Source: WRCA01 sp964587855 (GTDB lineage Bacteria > Pseudomonadota > Alphaproteobacteria > Rs-D84). Taken from it: a DNA stretch of 49,371 nucleotides. Positions 31,392 through 40,802 of this stretch are shown here, in pieces (position 1 is the first letter of the stretch; each line of letters begins with the position of its first letter). Position numbers and translations under genes: made by a program. Location: contig CAZPLT010000006.1 of NCBI GenBank assembly GCA_964587855.1, positions 1-49,371 on the forward strand. Reading direction: 5' to 3'. The notes beneath the pieces were generated by a model. That model was not told the DNA's origin, made no database searches, and saw nothing but the letters and a program-made list of their open reading frames with translations.

Positions 31392-32837
31392 ATGCAAATT
31401 AAACTTTATAATACAATGACCAGAAAAATAGAAGAATTCAAACCATTGGTTCCGGGCCAGGTCAGCTTTTACTCATGCGGCCCAACGGTTTATTGGGATC
31501 AGCATTTGGGCAATATGCGAACATTTATCAGCAATGATTTAATTAAACGTATGTTTATGGCAAATGGGTTCAAGGTTACACACGTAATGAATTTTACCGA
31601 TGTTGGACACTTGGTTGGTGACGAAGACGAAGACGGCGGAGAAGGCAAGAAAGATAAAGGTACAGACAAGATGCAAAAAGCTGCGGTCCGCGAAAATAAG
31701 TCTGTATGGGACATTGCAAAAAGATATATAAATTCTGTTGTATCAGATATGAATGATTTAAATATTATCCAACCTACTTATACCCCGCGTGCAACTGATT
31801 ACATAGCCGAACAAATAGATTTGATTAAAAAATTACAAGATTTGGGCTATGCTTATGTAATTCCGGGCAAGGGTGTTTATTACGACACTGCAAAATTCGC
31901 CGATTATGGCGAATTATCTGGTCAAAAAACATCTAATCAACGTGGCGGTAACAGGATTTCTGACGAAGGTAAGCATAATCCTGCAGACTTTGTTTTATGG
32001 GCGTTTTTACCAGATAATGCTAAAAACGAAATGATTTGGGACAGCCCATGGGGCAGGGGTTTCCCAGGCTGGCATATTGAATGCAGCGCAATGAGTATGA
32101 AATTGTTAGGAAATCATTTTGACATACACACCGCAGCCCAAGAACATATAAATATTCACCACACCAATGAAATTGCGCAAAGCGAACCCGTCACTGGAAA
32201 GCCATGGGTAAATTATTGGGTGCATTTTGGTTGGCTGATGGCAAGTGCAGATGCCAAATTGTCTAAATCTGCTGGTGATGCCCTGACCGTGCCATATATT
32301 AAATCCAAAGGTTATGATCCAATGGCTTTTCGCTATATGATGTTGTTGGGACACTATCGCAGTCCATTGGAATTTTCTTGGGATGCATTAGATGCAGCAG
32401 CAACTAGCTATAAAAACATTATTAAAAAGGTTGCTGGGGTTATTACCGATGCGAATGAGCAAGTATCTAAAACAAACGCAAGTGATGTTTGGCGCGATAA
32501 AATGCTGGAGGATGTATCTGATAACCTGAAAACCGCAACTGCTATCGTAGACTTCCAAGAAATGTTAAAAGATGATACTCTGACCGCCGGGGAAAAGATG
32601 GTTGTTATCCAGTTTGCCGATGACTTGCTGGGGCTGCAATTTATCGATCGCGCAAAAAAATTATTAACGGAAGAAGCCGCGCCAATTCCAGCCGAAGTTC
32701 AAAAACTGGCGGACGACCGCATCGCGGCCAAGGCAGCGAAAGATTGGGTATTGGCGGATAAGATTCGCGCCCAGGTCGAAGATATGGGTTGGCTGATTCA
32801 GGATTCTAAAGAAGGAATGAAAATCGTCAAAAAGTAA
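31392..32837 (+). CDS. cysS: Cysteinyl-tRNA synthetase
   Basis: A 481-aa class I synthetase. Zinc and active-site landmarks: SCGPTVYWDQHLGNMRTFI (HIGH variant HLGN), GFPGWHIECSAMS, DIHTAAQEHINIHHTNEIAQSE, and KLSKSAGD (KMSKS). The C-terminal domain ends DWVLADKIRAQVEDMGWLIQDSKEG, the usual CysS finish. An insertion after LVGDEDEDGGEGKKDKG (about 78-95) is also typical. SD AAAGG lies about 10 nt before ATG. A second weak promoter (TTGCCC-18-TATACT, -10 at 31339-31344) could transcribe it without the leader peptide. Confidence 0.96.
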   Translation: MQIKLYNTMTRKIEEFKPLVPGQVSFYSCGPTVYWDQHLGNMRTFISNDLIKRMFMANGFKVTHVMNFTDVGHLVGDEDEDGGEGKKDKGTDKMQKAAVRENKSVWDIAKRYINSVVSDMNDLNIIQPTYTPRATDYIAEQIDLIKKLQDLGYAYVIPGKGVYYDTAKFADYGELSGQKTSNQRGGNRISDEGKHNPADFVLWAFLPDNAKNEMIWDSPWGRGFPGWHIECSAMSMKLLGNHFDIHTAAQEHINIHHTNEIAQSEPVTGKPWVNYWVHFGWLMASADAKLSKSAGDALTVPYIKSKGYDPMAFRYMMLLGHYRSPLEFSWDALDAAATSYKNIIKKVAGVITDANEQVSKTNASDVWRDKMLEDVSDNLKTATAIVDFQEMLKDDTLTAGEKMVVIQFADDLLGLQFIDRAKKLLTEEAAPIPAEVQKLADDRIAAKAAKDWVLADKIRAQVEDMGWLIQDSKEGMKIVKK

Positions 32838-32840
32838 AAT

Positions 32841-32870
32841 AAAAAAACCGCCCATCTCGGGCGGTTTTAT
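32841..32870. terminator. Bidirectional terminator
   Basis: AAAACCGCCC atctc GGGCGGTTTT. Serves cysS and the convergent M16 peptidase gene, whose stop codon lies in its T-run. Confidence 0.9.
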
Positions 32871-34144
32871 ATTTTGAAATTATCCATCCATACTTGTTTT
32901 AAATCTGCGGAAAATTCTGGTCCCTGGGTCAAAATAGATATTGGTTTTACAAAAAAGTCCTGTGTATTTTCTATAACATCTGGAATGGTCAAACTATCTC
33001 TTTCTTTGGCATTCGCATAAAAATCATATAAAACACCATATTGACGATAAAACCCCAAAAGTCTATCTCGTCTTGCACCCGCGGATTCTAACCAATCTGC
33101 ATCGCTTAATTTTGATTGGACTGCTCCGATTTCAAATTCTTCTTTAGTTATTTGTCTTTTATTTAAAATTTCTGCTGAAACACGAGCACAAATTGAGACT
33201 ATTTTTTCCAAATTTTCTGGCGCGCTGCTGCAATTTATATTGTTAACTGATATTTTTTCATTACCAAAATTTCCAATATTTATGCCATAAACCAGACCAT
33301 TTTTATTTCGAACTTCGTCATGCAATCTGCGCGATAAAGCACCCTCAAATCTGCCAACACATTTTTGTTTAAATCTATTTTCTAGCACTTGTGGCCAAAT
33401 ATCTTCAAAACAAATATTCATCATAACTTGTTTTTGCTCTGGTTTCAAATTATGTGCAATAGATGGAATAATTTTTGCATCCGAATTACTGGATACATCA
33501 AATGATGGCAACCAGGCAAATAATTCTTCTAGTTGTGCTAATAAAGCATCTATATTTTCAATTTTTCCAGATATTCCTATTGCTGTATTTTTTGCAGAAA
33601 TTCTTTTATTTTTATAATCCAGTAATTGTTCACGTGTAAATGATTGTATATTTTCCACTATCCCCAGGGTCCTGTGTTCATAACCAGAACCGGCAAATAT
33701 ATTTTGAACCTTGAAATAAAAAAAGTTTCTTTCTTTATCATCTAAAGAACGGCGAAGCTCGTCTAAAATGACTGACTTTTCATTTTCTATTACTTTTTCA
33801 TCAAATAAAGAATTTTTAAATAAATCTGATATTAATTCAGCCAAAACATATAAATTTTCAGAAAGAATTCTGCCATAAATTTGCATACTAAGGTTACCAG
33901 TACTGGCATTTATCTTGCCACCTTTACTTTCAATATAATCTTTGATTTCTTTTGGGGATGGATGCTTTGGTGTTCCCTTCATAAAAATATGTTCCATAAA
34001 ATGGGTTATTCCCAACTCGGATTCGGACTCATCCCGACCGCCAGTTTGTATAGCCAAAGCCATAGAAGTGGTGGCTATATCCATCGGATCCAGAATAACC
34101 GCCATACCATTAGAAAGGTAATGTAATGATGGTGTATAATTCAT
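32867..34144 (-). CDS. M16 family zinc metallopeptidase
   Basis: A 425-aa pitrilysin/mitochondrial-processing-peptidase-like enzyme. The inverted zinc motif HFMEHIFMKGT (HxxEH) follows the N-terminal SNGMAVILDPMDIATTSMALAIQTGGRDES, with the distal Glu in the ILDELRRS region. The second half (NKNGLVYGINIGNFG, C-terminal inactive-like domain) matches M16B proteins. Its ATG follows the rpoD stop without a gap (TAAATG), so translation is coupled. It may degrade peptides; the substrate is unknown. Confidence 0.9.
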   Translation of the reverse strand: MNYTPSLHYLSNGMAVILDPMDIATTSMALAIQTGGRDESESELGITHFMEHIFMKGTPKHPSPKEIKDYIESKGGKINASTGNLSMQIYGRILSENLYVLAELISDLFKNSLFDEKVIENEKSVILDELRRSLDDKERNFFYFKVQNIFAGSGYEHRTLGIVENIQSFTREQLLDYKNKRISAKNTAIGISGKIENIDALLAQLEELFAWLPSFDVSSNSDAKIIPSIAHNLKPEQKQVMMNICFEDIWPQVLENRFKQKCVGRFEGALSRRLHDEVRNKNGLVYGINIGNFGNEKISVNNINCSSAPENLEKIVSICARVSAEILNKRQITKEEFEIGAVQSKLSDADWLESAGARRDRLLGFYRQYGVLYDFYANAKERDSLTIPDVIENTQDFFVKPISILTQGPEFSADLKQVWMDNFKI

Positions 34145-36214
34145 TTACTCTTCCAAGAAGCTACGCAGTTTGCGGGCACGTGTTGGGTGCTTTAACTTGT
34201 TCAACGCTTTCTGTTCAATCTGACGTATGCGTTCGCGTGTAACACCGATATATTCACCGACTTCTTCCAGTGTGCTGGTTTTATTCGTGCTCATACCGAA
34301 TCTTTGACGCAGAACCGTTTCTTCTTTGGGATCCAGTTCAGATAAAATCTGGGTAACAATTTTACGCAAATTCTTTTGCGCCGCCGAAGTAAATGGATTC
34401 TTGGCGGTTTCATCTGGAATGATTTCAATACGGCTGCTGTCGTCTTCGCTGCCTACTGGCGCCTCTAATGAAACAGGGCGCAAGTTAACCTTTAATGCTT
34501 TATGTATCTTTTCAACTGGCAGATAAATAATTTTTGATAATTCTTCTGCTGTTGGTTGACGCCCATTTTTATGCATAAATTGGCGGCTGGCCTTTTGTAT
34601 TTTATGGATATTATCAATCATATGTACAGGGATACGTATAGTACGTGCTTGGTCAGCAATACTGCGTGAAATACCCTGTTGAATCCAATTAGTAGCATAA
34701 GTTGAAAATTTATTTCCCAAACGATAATCAAATTTATCAACTGCTTTCATCAAGCCGATATTTCCATCTTGAACCAAGTCAGAAAAATCCAATCCCAAAC
34801 CACGTGGAGAAGAACGTTTTGCAAACTTGATTACCAAACGCAAGTTAGCCTCGATCATTTCGTGCTTTGCACGTGCGGCTTCTTGTTGACCACGACGAAC
34901 CAAATCAACAACTTTTTTATATTCCGATGTTGGTTGACCTGTTTCAATTGCGACTTTCAGAATTTCTTCTTGAATTTTCAAAATATCTTTTTCATGTTTG
35001 GTTGCAAATTTTTGCCAGGCGGGCAATTTGCTTTTCATCAATTTTTTTGCCCAATTTTTGTTTAATTCATTACCCGCATATTCTTCCAAGAAATCTTCAC
35101 GTTTGATTTTTGCACCGACTGCTAAACGCATTAATTTGCCTTCGAGTCCCATTAGTAAAGCAGTACGAGATGTCAATTTTTCCAAAATTTCTGCAATACG
35201 ATCATCGTTCAATCTAATCTTGCTGACATATTCAAACAAATCCAATCTTGCTTTTGCGTATTTCTTTTCCAACGCTTCGTCTGGTTTTGCAGATTTAACT
35301 AAATTTTCCATACGTTGTTTTTGCAATTTTTCTAGATTACTAAATATACGTTTAATTTTGGCAAATACTTCCACCAACATTGGCATCAAAGATTCTTCCA
35401 TCATTGGAATAGGAACGCCCGAGCTGCTGCGCGAAGATTCATCTTTGGCTGGTTGATCTGGATTTTCTTCTTCATCTTCTTCTTCGGAATCGCCCAGAGT
35501 ATCATCCAAATCGTCATCTTCTAATTCTTCGATATTTTCAATACCTTTGCTTTTCAAAGCATCAGATAATTCGGCCAATTTTTTTTGTTCTGCATCAGAT
35601 GAATACATTACTTCTAAATTCACAATATAACGAAGTTTAATTTCATCATTCAATAATTGTTGGTACCAATCCAACATAGCACTAATTGTCATTGGACTTT
35701 CGCATAAACCATAAACCATTAATCTGGATGCGGCCTCGATACGTTGGGCAATAGCAACTTCACCTGGTGCGGTCAACAGTTGAACTGTTCCGATAGATTT
35801 CAGATATGATTGAACTGAATCCTGAACCCCCAGAGTAAGCCCGCCAGTAGTACTGCGTTCTAATTGTTTTGCGTAATGTTCGTAATCTTCATCGCCAGCA
35901 TAAACTTGTTCAGTGTCAGCATTTAATAAATCCCTTGATTTATCACGCGGACCAGAATCTTCTTCGGTGTCTTCATAGTTACCATCATTATCCAAAAATA
36001 CGGACGATTCTAAAACGTCTAGCGCCAAATCCTGCTGAAAAAAAGATAATAATTCATCTTTTTCTGTATCTTCAATTTCATCTGCATTAACAGCAGTATC
36101 AAAATCTACCTTTGATAAAAAACCTGCTGCAGCTGAAGACTCTGCCAATTTTCGCAAATTTTCCGGTAACGATTCAATCAGAAATTTAGTTGCTTGGTCT
36201 ATTGGTTTTGGCAT
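34145..36214 (-). CDS. rpoD: Primary sigma factor RpoD
   Basis: A 689-aa sigma-70. Region 1 is acidic (TEEDSGPRDKSRD, long Asp/Glu run ELEDDDLDDTLGDSEEEDEEEN near 240-270), region 2 contains LGLDFSDLVQDGNIGLMKAVDKFDYRLGNKFSTYATNWIQQGISRSIADQ, region 3 RIPVHMIDNIHKIQ, region 4 TLEEVGEYIGVTRERIRQIEQKALNKL. SD GAAGG precedes ATG 36214 (MPKPIDQ); the longer frame to 36262 is less likely. A hairpin AACCAC/GTGGTT lies in the leader (36257-36276). Located between trcR and the M16 gene, not with dnaG. Confidence 0.97.
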   Translation of the reverse strand: MPKPIDQATKFLIESLPENLRKLAESSAAAGFLSKVDFDTAVNADEIEDTEKDELLSFFQQDLALDVLESSVFLDNDGNYEDTEEDSGPRDKSRDLLNADTEQVYAGDEDYEHYAKQLERSTTGGLTLGVQDSVQSYLKSIGTVQLLTAPGEVAIAQRIEAASRLMVYGLCESPMTISAMLDWYQQLLNDEIKLRYIVNLEVMYSSDAEQKKLAELSDALKSKGIENIEELEDDDLDDTLGDSEEEDEEENPDQPAKDESSRSSSGVPIPMMEESLMPMLVEVFAKIKRIFSNLEKLQKQRMENLVKSAKPDEALEKKYAKARLDLFEYVSKIRLNDDRIAEILEKLTSRTALLMGLEGKLMRLAVGAKIKREDFLEEYAGNELNKNWAKKLMKSKLPAWQKFATKHEKDILKIQEEILKVAIETGQPTSEYKKVVDLVRRGQQEAARAKHEMIEANLRLVIKFAKRSSPRGLGLDFSDLVQDGNIGLMKAVDKFDYRLGNKFSTYATNWIQQGISRSIADQARTIRIPVHMIDNIHKIQKASRQFMHKNGRQPTAEELSKIIYLPVEKIHKALKVNLRPVSLEAPVGSEDDSSRIEIIPDETAKNPFTSAAQKNLRKIVTQILSELDPKEETVLRQRFGMSTNKTSTLEEVGEYIGVTRERIRQIEQKALNKLKHPTRARKLRSFLEE

Positions 36215-36256
36215 TAAGAAACCTTCGGTTGTATTATTACAATTTGTAATTAAAAC

Positions 36257-36276
36257 AACCACCTGTTTAAGTGGTT
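36257..36276 (-). promoter_or_regulatory. Hairpin in the rpoD leader
   Basis: Minus strand AACCAC ttaaacag GTGGTT followed by GTTTTAATT: could be a weak terminator/attenuator between trcR and rpoD. A near-palindrome ATTACAAATTGTAAT lies between it and the rpoD SD. Confidence 0.4.
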
Positions 36277-36295
36277 ATAATGATTATAAATTGTG

Positions 36296-36826
36296 TTAAT
36301 TTTTCTTCGCTTTTTCTGCTTTTTCAACTGCTTCTCGCAAAGCGCTTTCAGATACCAAACCCAAAACAATTGGACTTTGTATTTGAATAGCAGAATAGCT
36401 TTTATGAGTTTTATTACGAATTGACGCAACAGTTGGGTTTGTGCTGCGCATTAAACGTGCAACCTGACCATCGGTTAATTCTGGATAATTTTTCAAAATC
36501 CATAAAATCCCACCAGAACGATTTTGACGGTGAATTTGTGGAGTATAGCCAACACCCTTTTTATTCTGTTTCTTTTGAGCTTCTACAATATGTTGGCGCA
36601 ATGTTAAGCGAGCAGATGGATCTGCCTCACATTGTTCAATATCTTCACGTGTTAATTGACCCTGTAATATGGGGTTCAAACCCTGAACCTTGCTGCGTTC
36701 GGCATCGGCAATTGTTTTTACTTCTAATTCATGTAAACCACAAAAATCTGCAATTTGTTCGAATGATAAAGCAGTATTTTCTATTAACCACAAAGCGGTT
36801 GATTTTGGCATATACGGATAATTCAT
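36296..36826 (-). CDS. trcR: Cell-cycle transcriptional regulator TrcR (DUF1013)
   Basis: A 176-aa alphaproteobacterial regulator. The conserved pattern MPKSTALWLIENTALSFEQIADFCGLHELEVKTIADAE (HTH-like), LNPILQGQLTREDIEQCEADPSARL and the second helical module RSGGILWILKNYPELTDGQVARLMRSTNPTVASIRNKTH are all there, ending PIVLGLVSESALREAVEKAEK. TrcR acts with RNA polymerase in Rhizobiales/Caulobacterales cell-cycle control. AAAGG 6 nt before ATG 36826. Directly followed by rpoD, an arrangement consistent with a global transcription role. Confidence 0.88.
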   Translation of the reverse strand: MNYPYMPKSTALWLIENTALSFEQIADFCGLHELEVKTIADAERSKVQGLNPILQGQLTREDIEQCEADPSARLTLRQHIVEAQKKQNKKGVGYTPQIHRQNRSGGILWILKNYPELTDGQVARLMRSTNPTVASIRNKTHKSYSAIQIQSPIVLGLVSESALREAVEKAEKAKKN

Positions 36827-36853
36827 GGAAAACCTTTTTTATTTAGCTTGCTG

Positions 36854-36882
36854 AATATAATTCATTTTTACTGATTTTTCAA
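36854..36882 (-). promoter_or_regulatory. trcR promoter
   Basis: Minus strand TTGAAA, 17-nt spacer, TATATT, about 27 nt before the ATG. No GANTC methylation site or TTAA-N7-TTAA CtrA-like motif was recognised in it. Confidence 0.65.
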
Positions 36883-36896
36883 GTGGAAAAAGCAAA

Positions 36897-38276
36897 TTAA
36901 ATCATTGGCAGTGGTGGCAGTTCCTGACCTTCATCAGATTCTGAAATATGAACCCCTATATTTTGCAATTTTTTAACCATTTCTGGATACCCACGCAGGG
37001 CATAAGTTGGGGTTCTGATAACGCTGTGCCCATTTGCCATGGCCGCACACATAACCAATCCAAATGTCCCGCGCAAATCCATACCAGCCGCTTCGGCAGA
37101 ATGAATTTCTGACGGCGCTATACGCGCATCCAATGCACGTTCCATAAAATATTTCATTTTTACTTGGGTCCATTTACAGCGCAGCCCAAATTTTTCCATT
37201 TCTGGGAAATGCGCGTCTCGGTCTGGCCATATTGGATCTATCATCCGAGAATTGGTGGCCGCAGTGGCAAAAACAGGTGACCATATTTGAAACATATCAG
37301 TTTCTTTGCCCGGAACAGGCGAAGCAATAAACGATTGCCCATTAAAATCTTTTAAATCTGTAAAATCAAATTCCATGCTGTCTGGATTTATAACCACTCG
37401 TTTTTGACCGGCGATTTCCAACACAGAATTTAACCAAGGCGTACAAATTTTTGCATCAGTTCCTGTTAATTTAATCTTGCCGCGCGTTGCAAATGCCAAC
37501 AAAGCATAGGAACCCGTTTCCATTCTATCGGGCATTATTTGAAAAGTTCCACCATTCAAAAGTTTACCAACCCCGCGCGACATGATTGCCGTACAGCCAG
37601 TACCACGAAATCTGGCGCCCATTTTATTTAATATTTTCAACAAATGAATAATTTCATATTCTTGGGCAGCATTGTAAATAAATTTTTCTTGGTGCCACGT
37701 TGCTGAACTTAATAACCAACTGAGAGTAGCGCCATGAGAAATTAACGAAGTTGAAAATATTGGAAGCAGTTCATCAGATTGTTTTTCTGGCAGAATAAAT
37801 TCTAATTCATCAATTTCTTCTTTGATTTTCGCATCAAAAATATTTTCTATCAATTCCAGTTGAAAATTAAATTTACGATTACCAAAAGAACATCCGTCTG
37901 GAAGTTTCACATATAAAGAATCAAATTCTTTTGTTATTGAAAACCGCGCGAGCAGGGCGCCCCATAAATAATAACTGGCGCGAAATTTATACGCTTCTTG
38001 TGATAAAATATTTGATGTTATTTTTTTCGCATGAATTTCCATACGACCAGATTCTGGATTAAAACGAACATCAACGCCCAATTCTAATAAAATTTTACCC
38101 ATATCAAGAACATCAGAAATATGTGGCACATTTTCTAAAACAACCAATTGATCGGTTAAAACTGCAGCCGCCATAGCACCCAGAACTTCGTTCTTTGCAC
38201 CGGAAATATGAACCTGACCAGAAACAGGCGTACCACCATCAATTGTTAAAAATTCTGGGATAAAAAACCGGGTCAT
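36897..38276 (-). CDS. murA: Divergent MurA-like UDP-GlcNAc 1-carboxyvinyltransferase
   Basis: A 459-aa EPT-fold protein. Conserved: GAKN (26-29) near the N-terminus, catalytic-type Cys129 in LPDGCSFGNR with Arg134, PDRMETGSY, MDLRGTFGLV and the RGYPEMVKKLQNIG end. Divergent: the usual RPVDLH after the Cys loop reads RKFNFQ, and GAKNAALP reads GAKNEVLG; the protein is about 30-40 residues longer than typical MurA. It may be the housekeeping enzyme of this lineage or a specialised paralogue. Its start overlaps the stop of the upstream coiled-coil gene (ATGA). It catalyses, if active, the first committed step of peptidoglycan synthesis. Confidence 0.78.
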   Translation of the reverse strand: MTRFFIPEFLTIDGGTPVSGQVHISGAKNEVLGAMAAAVLTDQLVVLENVPHISDVLDMGKILLELGVDVRFNPESGRMEIHAKKITSNILSQEAYKFRASYYLWGALLARFSITKEFDSLYVKLPDGCSFGNRKFNFQLELIENIFDAKIKEEIDELEFILPEKQSDELLPIFSTSLISHGATLSWLLSSATWHQEKFIYNAAQEYEIIHLLKILNKMGARFRGTGCTAIMSRGVGKLLNGGTFQIMPDRMETGSYALLAFATRGKIKLTGTDAKICTPWLNSVLEIAGQKRVVINPDSMEFDFTDLKDFNGQSFIASPVPGKETDMFQIWSPVFATAATNSRMIDPIWPDRDAHFPEMEKFGLRCKWTQVKMKYFMERALDARIAPSEIHSAEAAGMDLRGTFGLVMCAAMANGHSVIRTPTYALRGYPEMVKKLQNIGVHISESDEGQELPPLPMI

Positions 38277-40207
38277 AAATTAGCCTTTAATGCTAAATAC
38301 ATTTGCCCCAAATCGGTTTTTAGCAAAGTTGCGGAAACCATATCCTTGTTATCTGTTTGTTCTGCGCCCGCCATCATCTTGGCAAAGCCTCGAACAAATT
38401 GAGTTGCTTGACTGCGGAATACAGCATCATTTTTGAACAATGCTTTAATTCTACGCTTGTCCGCTGCACCCAGCATTTTTGCAAACCACTTGGAAAATAT
38501 AGTTTTATCACCAGCTTGATATTTATTCCATACCGCTGCTGGAATTTCCGCACCTGCTGCACGGGTTAAGTCCACAGACAATTCATGTAATTTTTCCATT
38601 ATGCCTTCGGAATATTTTATAAAATCGCTGCTGACTATCTTTGCTTTGCTGCCCGCTGTTTGTTCTGGGGTTCTGGAAACTGCTGCCATTGGCGTTGACG
38701 CACGTGTTTCAACCATTTGACGATTTAATGTCTGCATAGTATCAGTTGCTTTGGCATAATCGGATAACAAATCTATCATCTGCTGACGTGATTGCCCCGA
38801 TAAGTGTTCCAACTTTAACGAAGAATCCGCAATCCCTGTAATTGAGTTTTCAACTTCTTTTGCCAATTCCCGCATTTTTTCATCCAATGATGCAATTTCA
38901 CCAGATAATTGAGCAGTCATTTCCGCCGAGCCACGGGTTAAATCGGGCAGGGATGTATAATACTTTTCTATCAGTTCTGATAATGGTCGCAATTGTTCCG
39001 CCGTTTCGGTTGATACCCTGACCAATTCTTGGGATTGACCGGTTAATTGAGAATGTGCCGCATTCATCTCTATCAGTGTTTGACGTACACCTTCGGTCAT
39101 TGCACGAACAGAATCTGAAAATGCACCAGCCGCAGTTTTGGTATCCGCCAAAGTAGTTGTTGCAACACCATGGACCGTGGTTAATTCGCCAACTATTCCA
39201 GTTGCAAAATCGCGAATTTCTATTTGGAATTTTCCAGACAGCCCCGCAACTTCATTGGCTATGGTTTTTATAAAGCCTTCGGTCGCGCGGGACGTTTCCA
39301 TTAAATTCTCGGCCGCAGATGCCAAACCTTTTTCTTGCTTTTCAATAGATGCCTCGGCCAAACGGATTTGACTGCCGACCGCGTTTGCTGTACCAGTTAA
39401 ATTGTTCAACTGAGATGCTAACAACTTCTTAGACTGATTTGTAAATGCGTCCATTTTTTCTAATTGTTTACCCAGCAATTTATCATTATTCGTCATCAAG
39501 TCTTCATAATCTGCCACTTCTTTTTTAACATCTGCAAAACCTGTGGCAACTGAACTTGATAACTCGGATAATTTCTTTTGCATTGCCTCAGATTCCACAA
39601 CCATAGAGTTCATATGGCTGGTATTATTTTCGATATCTGACACCAGTTGGTTCGACAGTGTTTTTCCAGATTCTATCCAGTTTTCTATATGTCCCTGTAA
39701 AACGCGAGCGTGTTCGGTTGCTTCATTAGAAACAGAATCAACTCTGTTTAATAACTCGTTGATACGGCTTTGAAACTTTTCACATACAGAATCAACCTCG
39801 GCCCATTCGCGAGAGGTTACAATTTGCTGAAATCCCTCGGCTGTATTTTCAAGACGTCCCGACATTTGGGCTATCTTTTTAACTGCATCCTCTGACAATT
39901 CCACTAACGCTGAATTTCTTTGACCTAATTCTTTTTCCAATTCGGCTGCCTTGGAAATTTGGTTGGACAAAGTATCTTGGATTGATTTGAACGAAGATTC
40001 TATCTTTGCAACTTCATCCGCCATTACTATGTGCAAAACACGGGCGGCATCCTGAATCTTTGCCCGTTCAGGCTTGGTCAAAAACAACAGCATTGATTCC
40101 ATTGCTTTTTGTGATTTGCGCGATACAAAAAACAAAGCAATAGCAACAATAATAGCTAAAGCCCCCGCAATTCCCGCACCGATAAAAATAATATTTGAAC
40201 TTTCCAC
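38273..40207 (-). CDS. Membrane-anchored coiled-coil protein, unknown function
   Basis: A 644-aa protein: N-terminal transmembrane helix (IIFIGAGIAGALAIIVAIALFFV, about 5-27), a very long alanine/glutamate/serine-rich coiled coil (about 60-530, resembling chemoreceptor or apolipoprotein-like helices) and a conserved-looking C-terminal domain (about 545-644: SDFIKYSEGIMEKLHELSVDLTR, WFAKMLGAADKRRIKALF, DLGQMYLALKANL). GTG start with SD GGGGAG. Translation is coupled to the downstream murA-like gene. A role in envelope organisation at the division or polar site is inference from architecture and neighbour. Confidence 0.7.
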   Translation of the reverse strand: MESSNIIFIGAGIAGALAIIVAIALFFVSRKSQKAMESMLLFLTKPERAKIQDAARVLHIVMADEVAKIESSFKSIQDTLSNQISKAAELEKELGQRNSALVELSEDAVKKIAQMSGRLENTAEGFQQIVTSREWAEVDSVCEKFQSRINELLNRVDSVSNEATEHARVLQGHIENWIESGKTLSNQLVSDIENNTSHMNSMVVESEAMQKKLSELSSSVATGFADVKKEVADYEDLMTNNDKLLGKQLEKMDAFTNQSKKLLASQLNNLTGTANAVGSQIRLAEASIEKQEKGLASAAENLMETSRATEGFIKTIANEVAGLSGKFQIEIRDFATGIVGELTTVHGVATTTLADTKTAAGAFSDSVRAMTEGVRQTLIEMNAAHSQLTGQSQELVRVSTETAEQLRPLSELIEKYYTSLPDLTRGSAEMTAQLSGEIASLDEKMRELAKEVENSITGIADSSLKLEHLSGQSRQQMIDLLSDYAKATDTMQTLNRQMVETRASTPMAAVSRTPEQTAGSKAKIVSSDFIKYSEGIMEKLHELSVDLTRAAGAEIPAAVWNKYQAGDKTIFSKWFAKMLGAADKRRIKALFKNDAVFRSQATQFVRGFAKMMAGAEQTDNKDMVSATLLKTDLGQMYLALKANL

Positions 40208-40285
40208 TTTTTTCTCCCCAATTATCGCTTTGTAAGCATAGTAAAATTTCCAAACCCAAGTCTAGTTAAATAATATAAAGTTTTC

Positions 40286-40738
40286 TTATAAATCTCCGGT
40301 TAATCTGTTTGCGCGATAGTTTTCAATTACTTTACGCGATGGCGCAAAAATTTTTGCCGGCAATTTATCTAAAGAAAACCATTCCCACCGAACAATTTCT
40401 TCGGGTTCCATTGTTTTTACTTCGCCATCCCACTTTGTTGCTAAAAATCCCAAAGTTATAAAATGTGCTGAATCCCCATATTTATCATTAGTGATAGAGG
40501 CTATTTTTGCATCAATTAAATCTAAATCTGTTTCTTCTTTTAATTCACGTGCAGCACCAGATAATAAATCATCACCAAATTCAAATTTTCCACCTGGCAT
40601 TGTCCATGTTCCTTCGCCATGTAATTCACTGCTGGCTTTTGCTGCATCATCATTACGTAGTCCCAACAATACTCGGCCATCTTTGTCCATTACCATAATG
40701 CCCATTCCGGCACGGGTAACACGTGGTTTTTCTGACAT
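40286..40738 (-). CDS. NUDIX hydrolase
   Basis: A 150-aa Nudix-fold hydrolase; the Nudix box reads GGKFEFGDDLLSGAARELKEETDLDL, close to consensus (Gx5Ex7REUxEExGU, with Asp in place of the last Gly). The text before it, MDKDGRVLLGLRNDDAAK and TWTMPGGKFE, is typical of MutT/ADP-ribose or nucleoside-phosphate types. The substrate cannot be named. SD AAGGAGT precedes ATG 40738. Divergent from addA with a short intergenic promoter region. Confidence 0.88.
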   Translation of the reverse strand: MSEKPRVTRAGMGIMVMDKDGRVLLGLRNDDAAKASSELHGEGTWTMPGGKFEFGDDLLSGAARELKEETDLDLIDAKIASITNDKYGDSAHFITLGFLATKWDGEVKTMEPEEIVRWEWFSLDKLPAKIFAPSRKVIENYRANRLTGDL

Positions 40739-40750
40739 GATTAGACTCCT

Positions 40751-40779
40751 TGAATTCCTGATAAATTTATACTACAATC
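40751..40779 (+). promoter_or_regulatory. addA promoter
   Basis: TTGAAT, 17-nt spacer, TACAAT; the ATG is 23 nt downstream with no clear SD. Confidence 0.5.
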
Positions 40780-40802
40780 AAAGTAATCAAAGCAATATAA
40801 AA

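Noticed and set aside
40491..40802. 104-residue N-terminal extension of AddA
   Set aside because: It is antisense to the NUDIX gene; the family start and promoter place the beginning at 40803.
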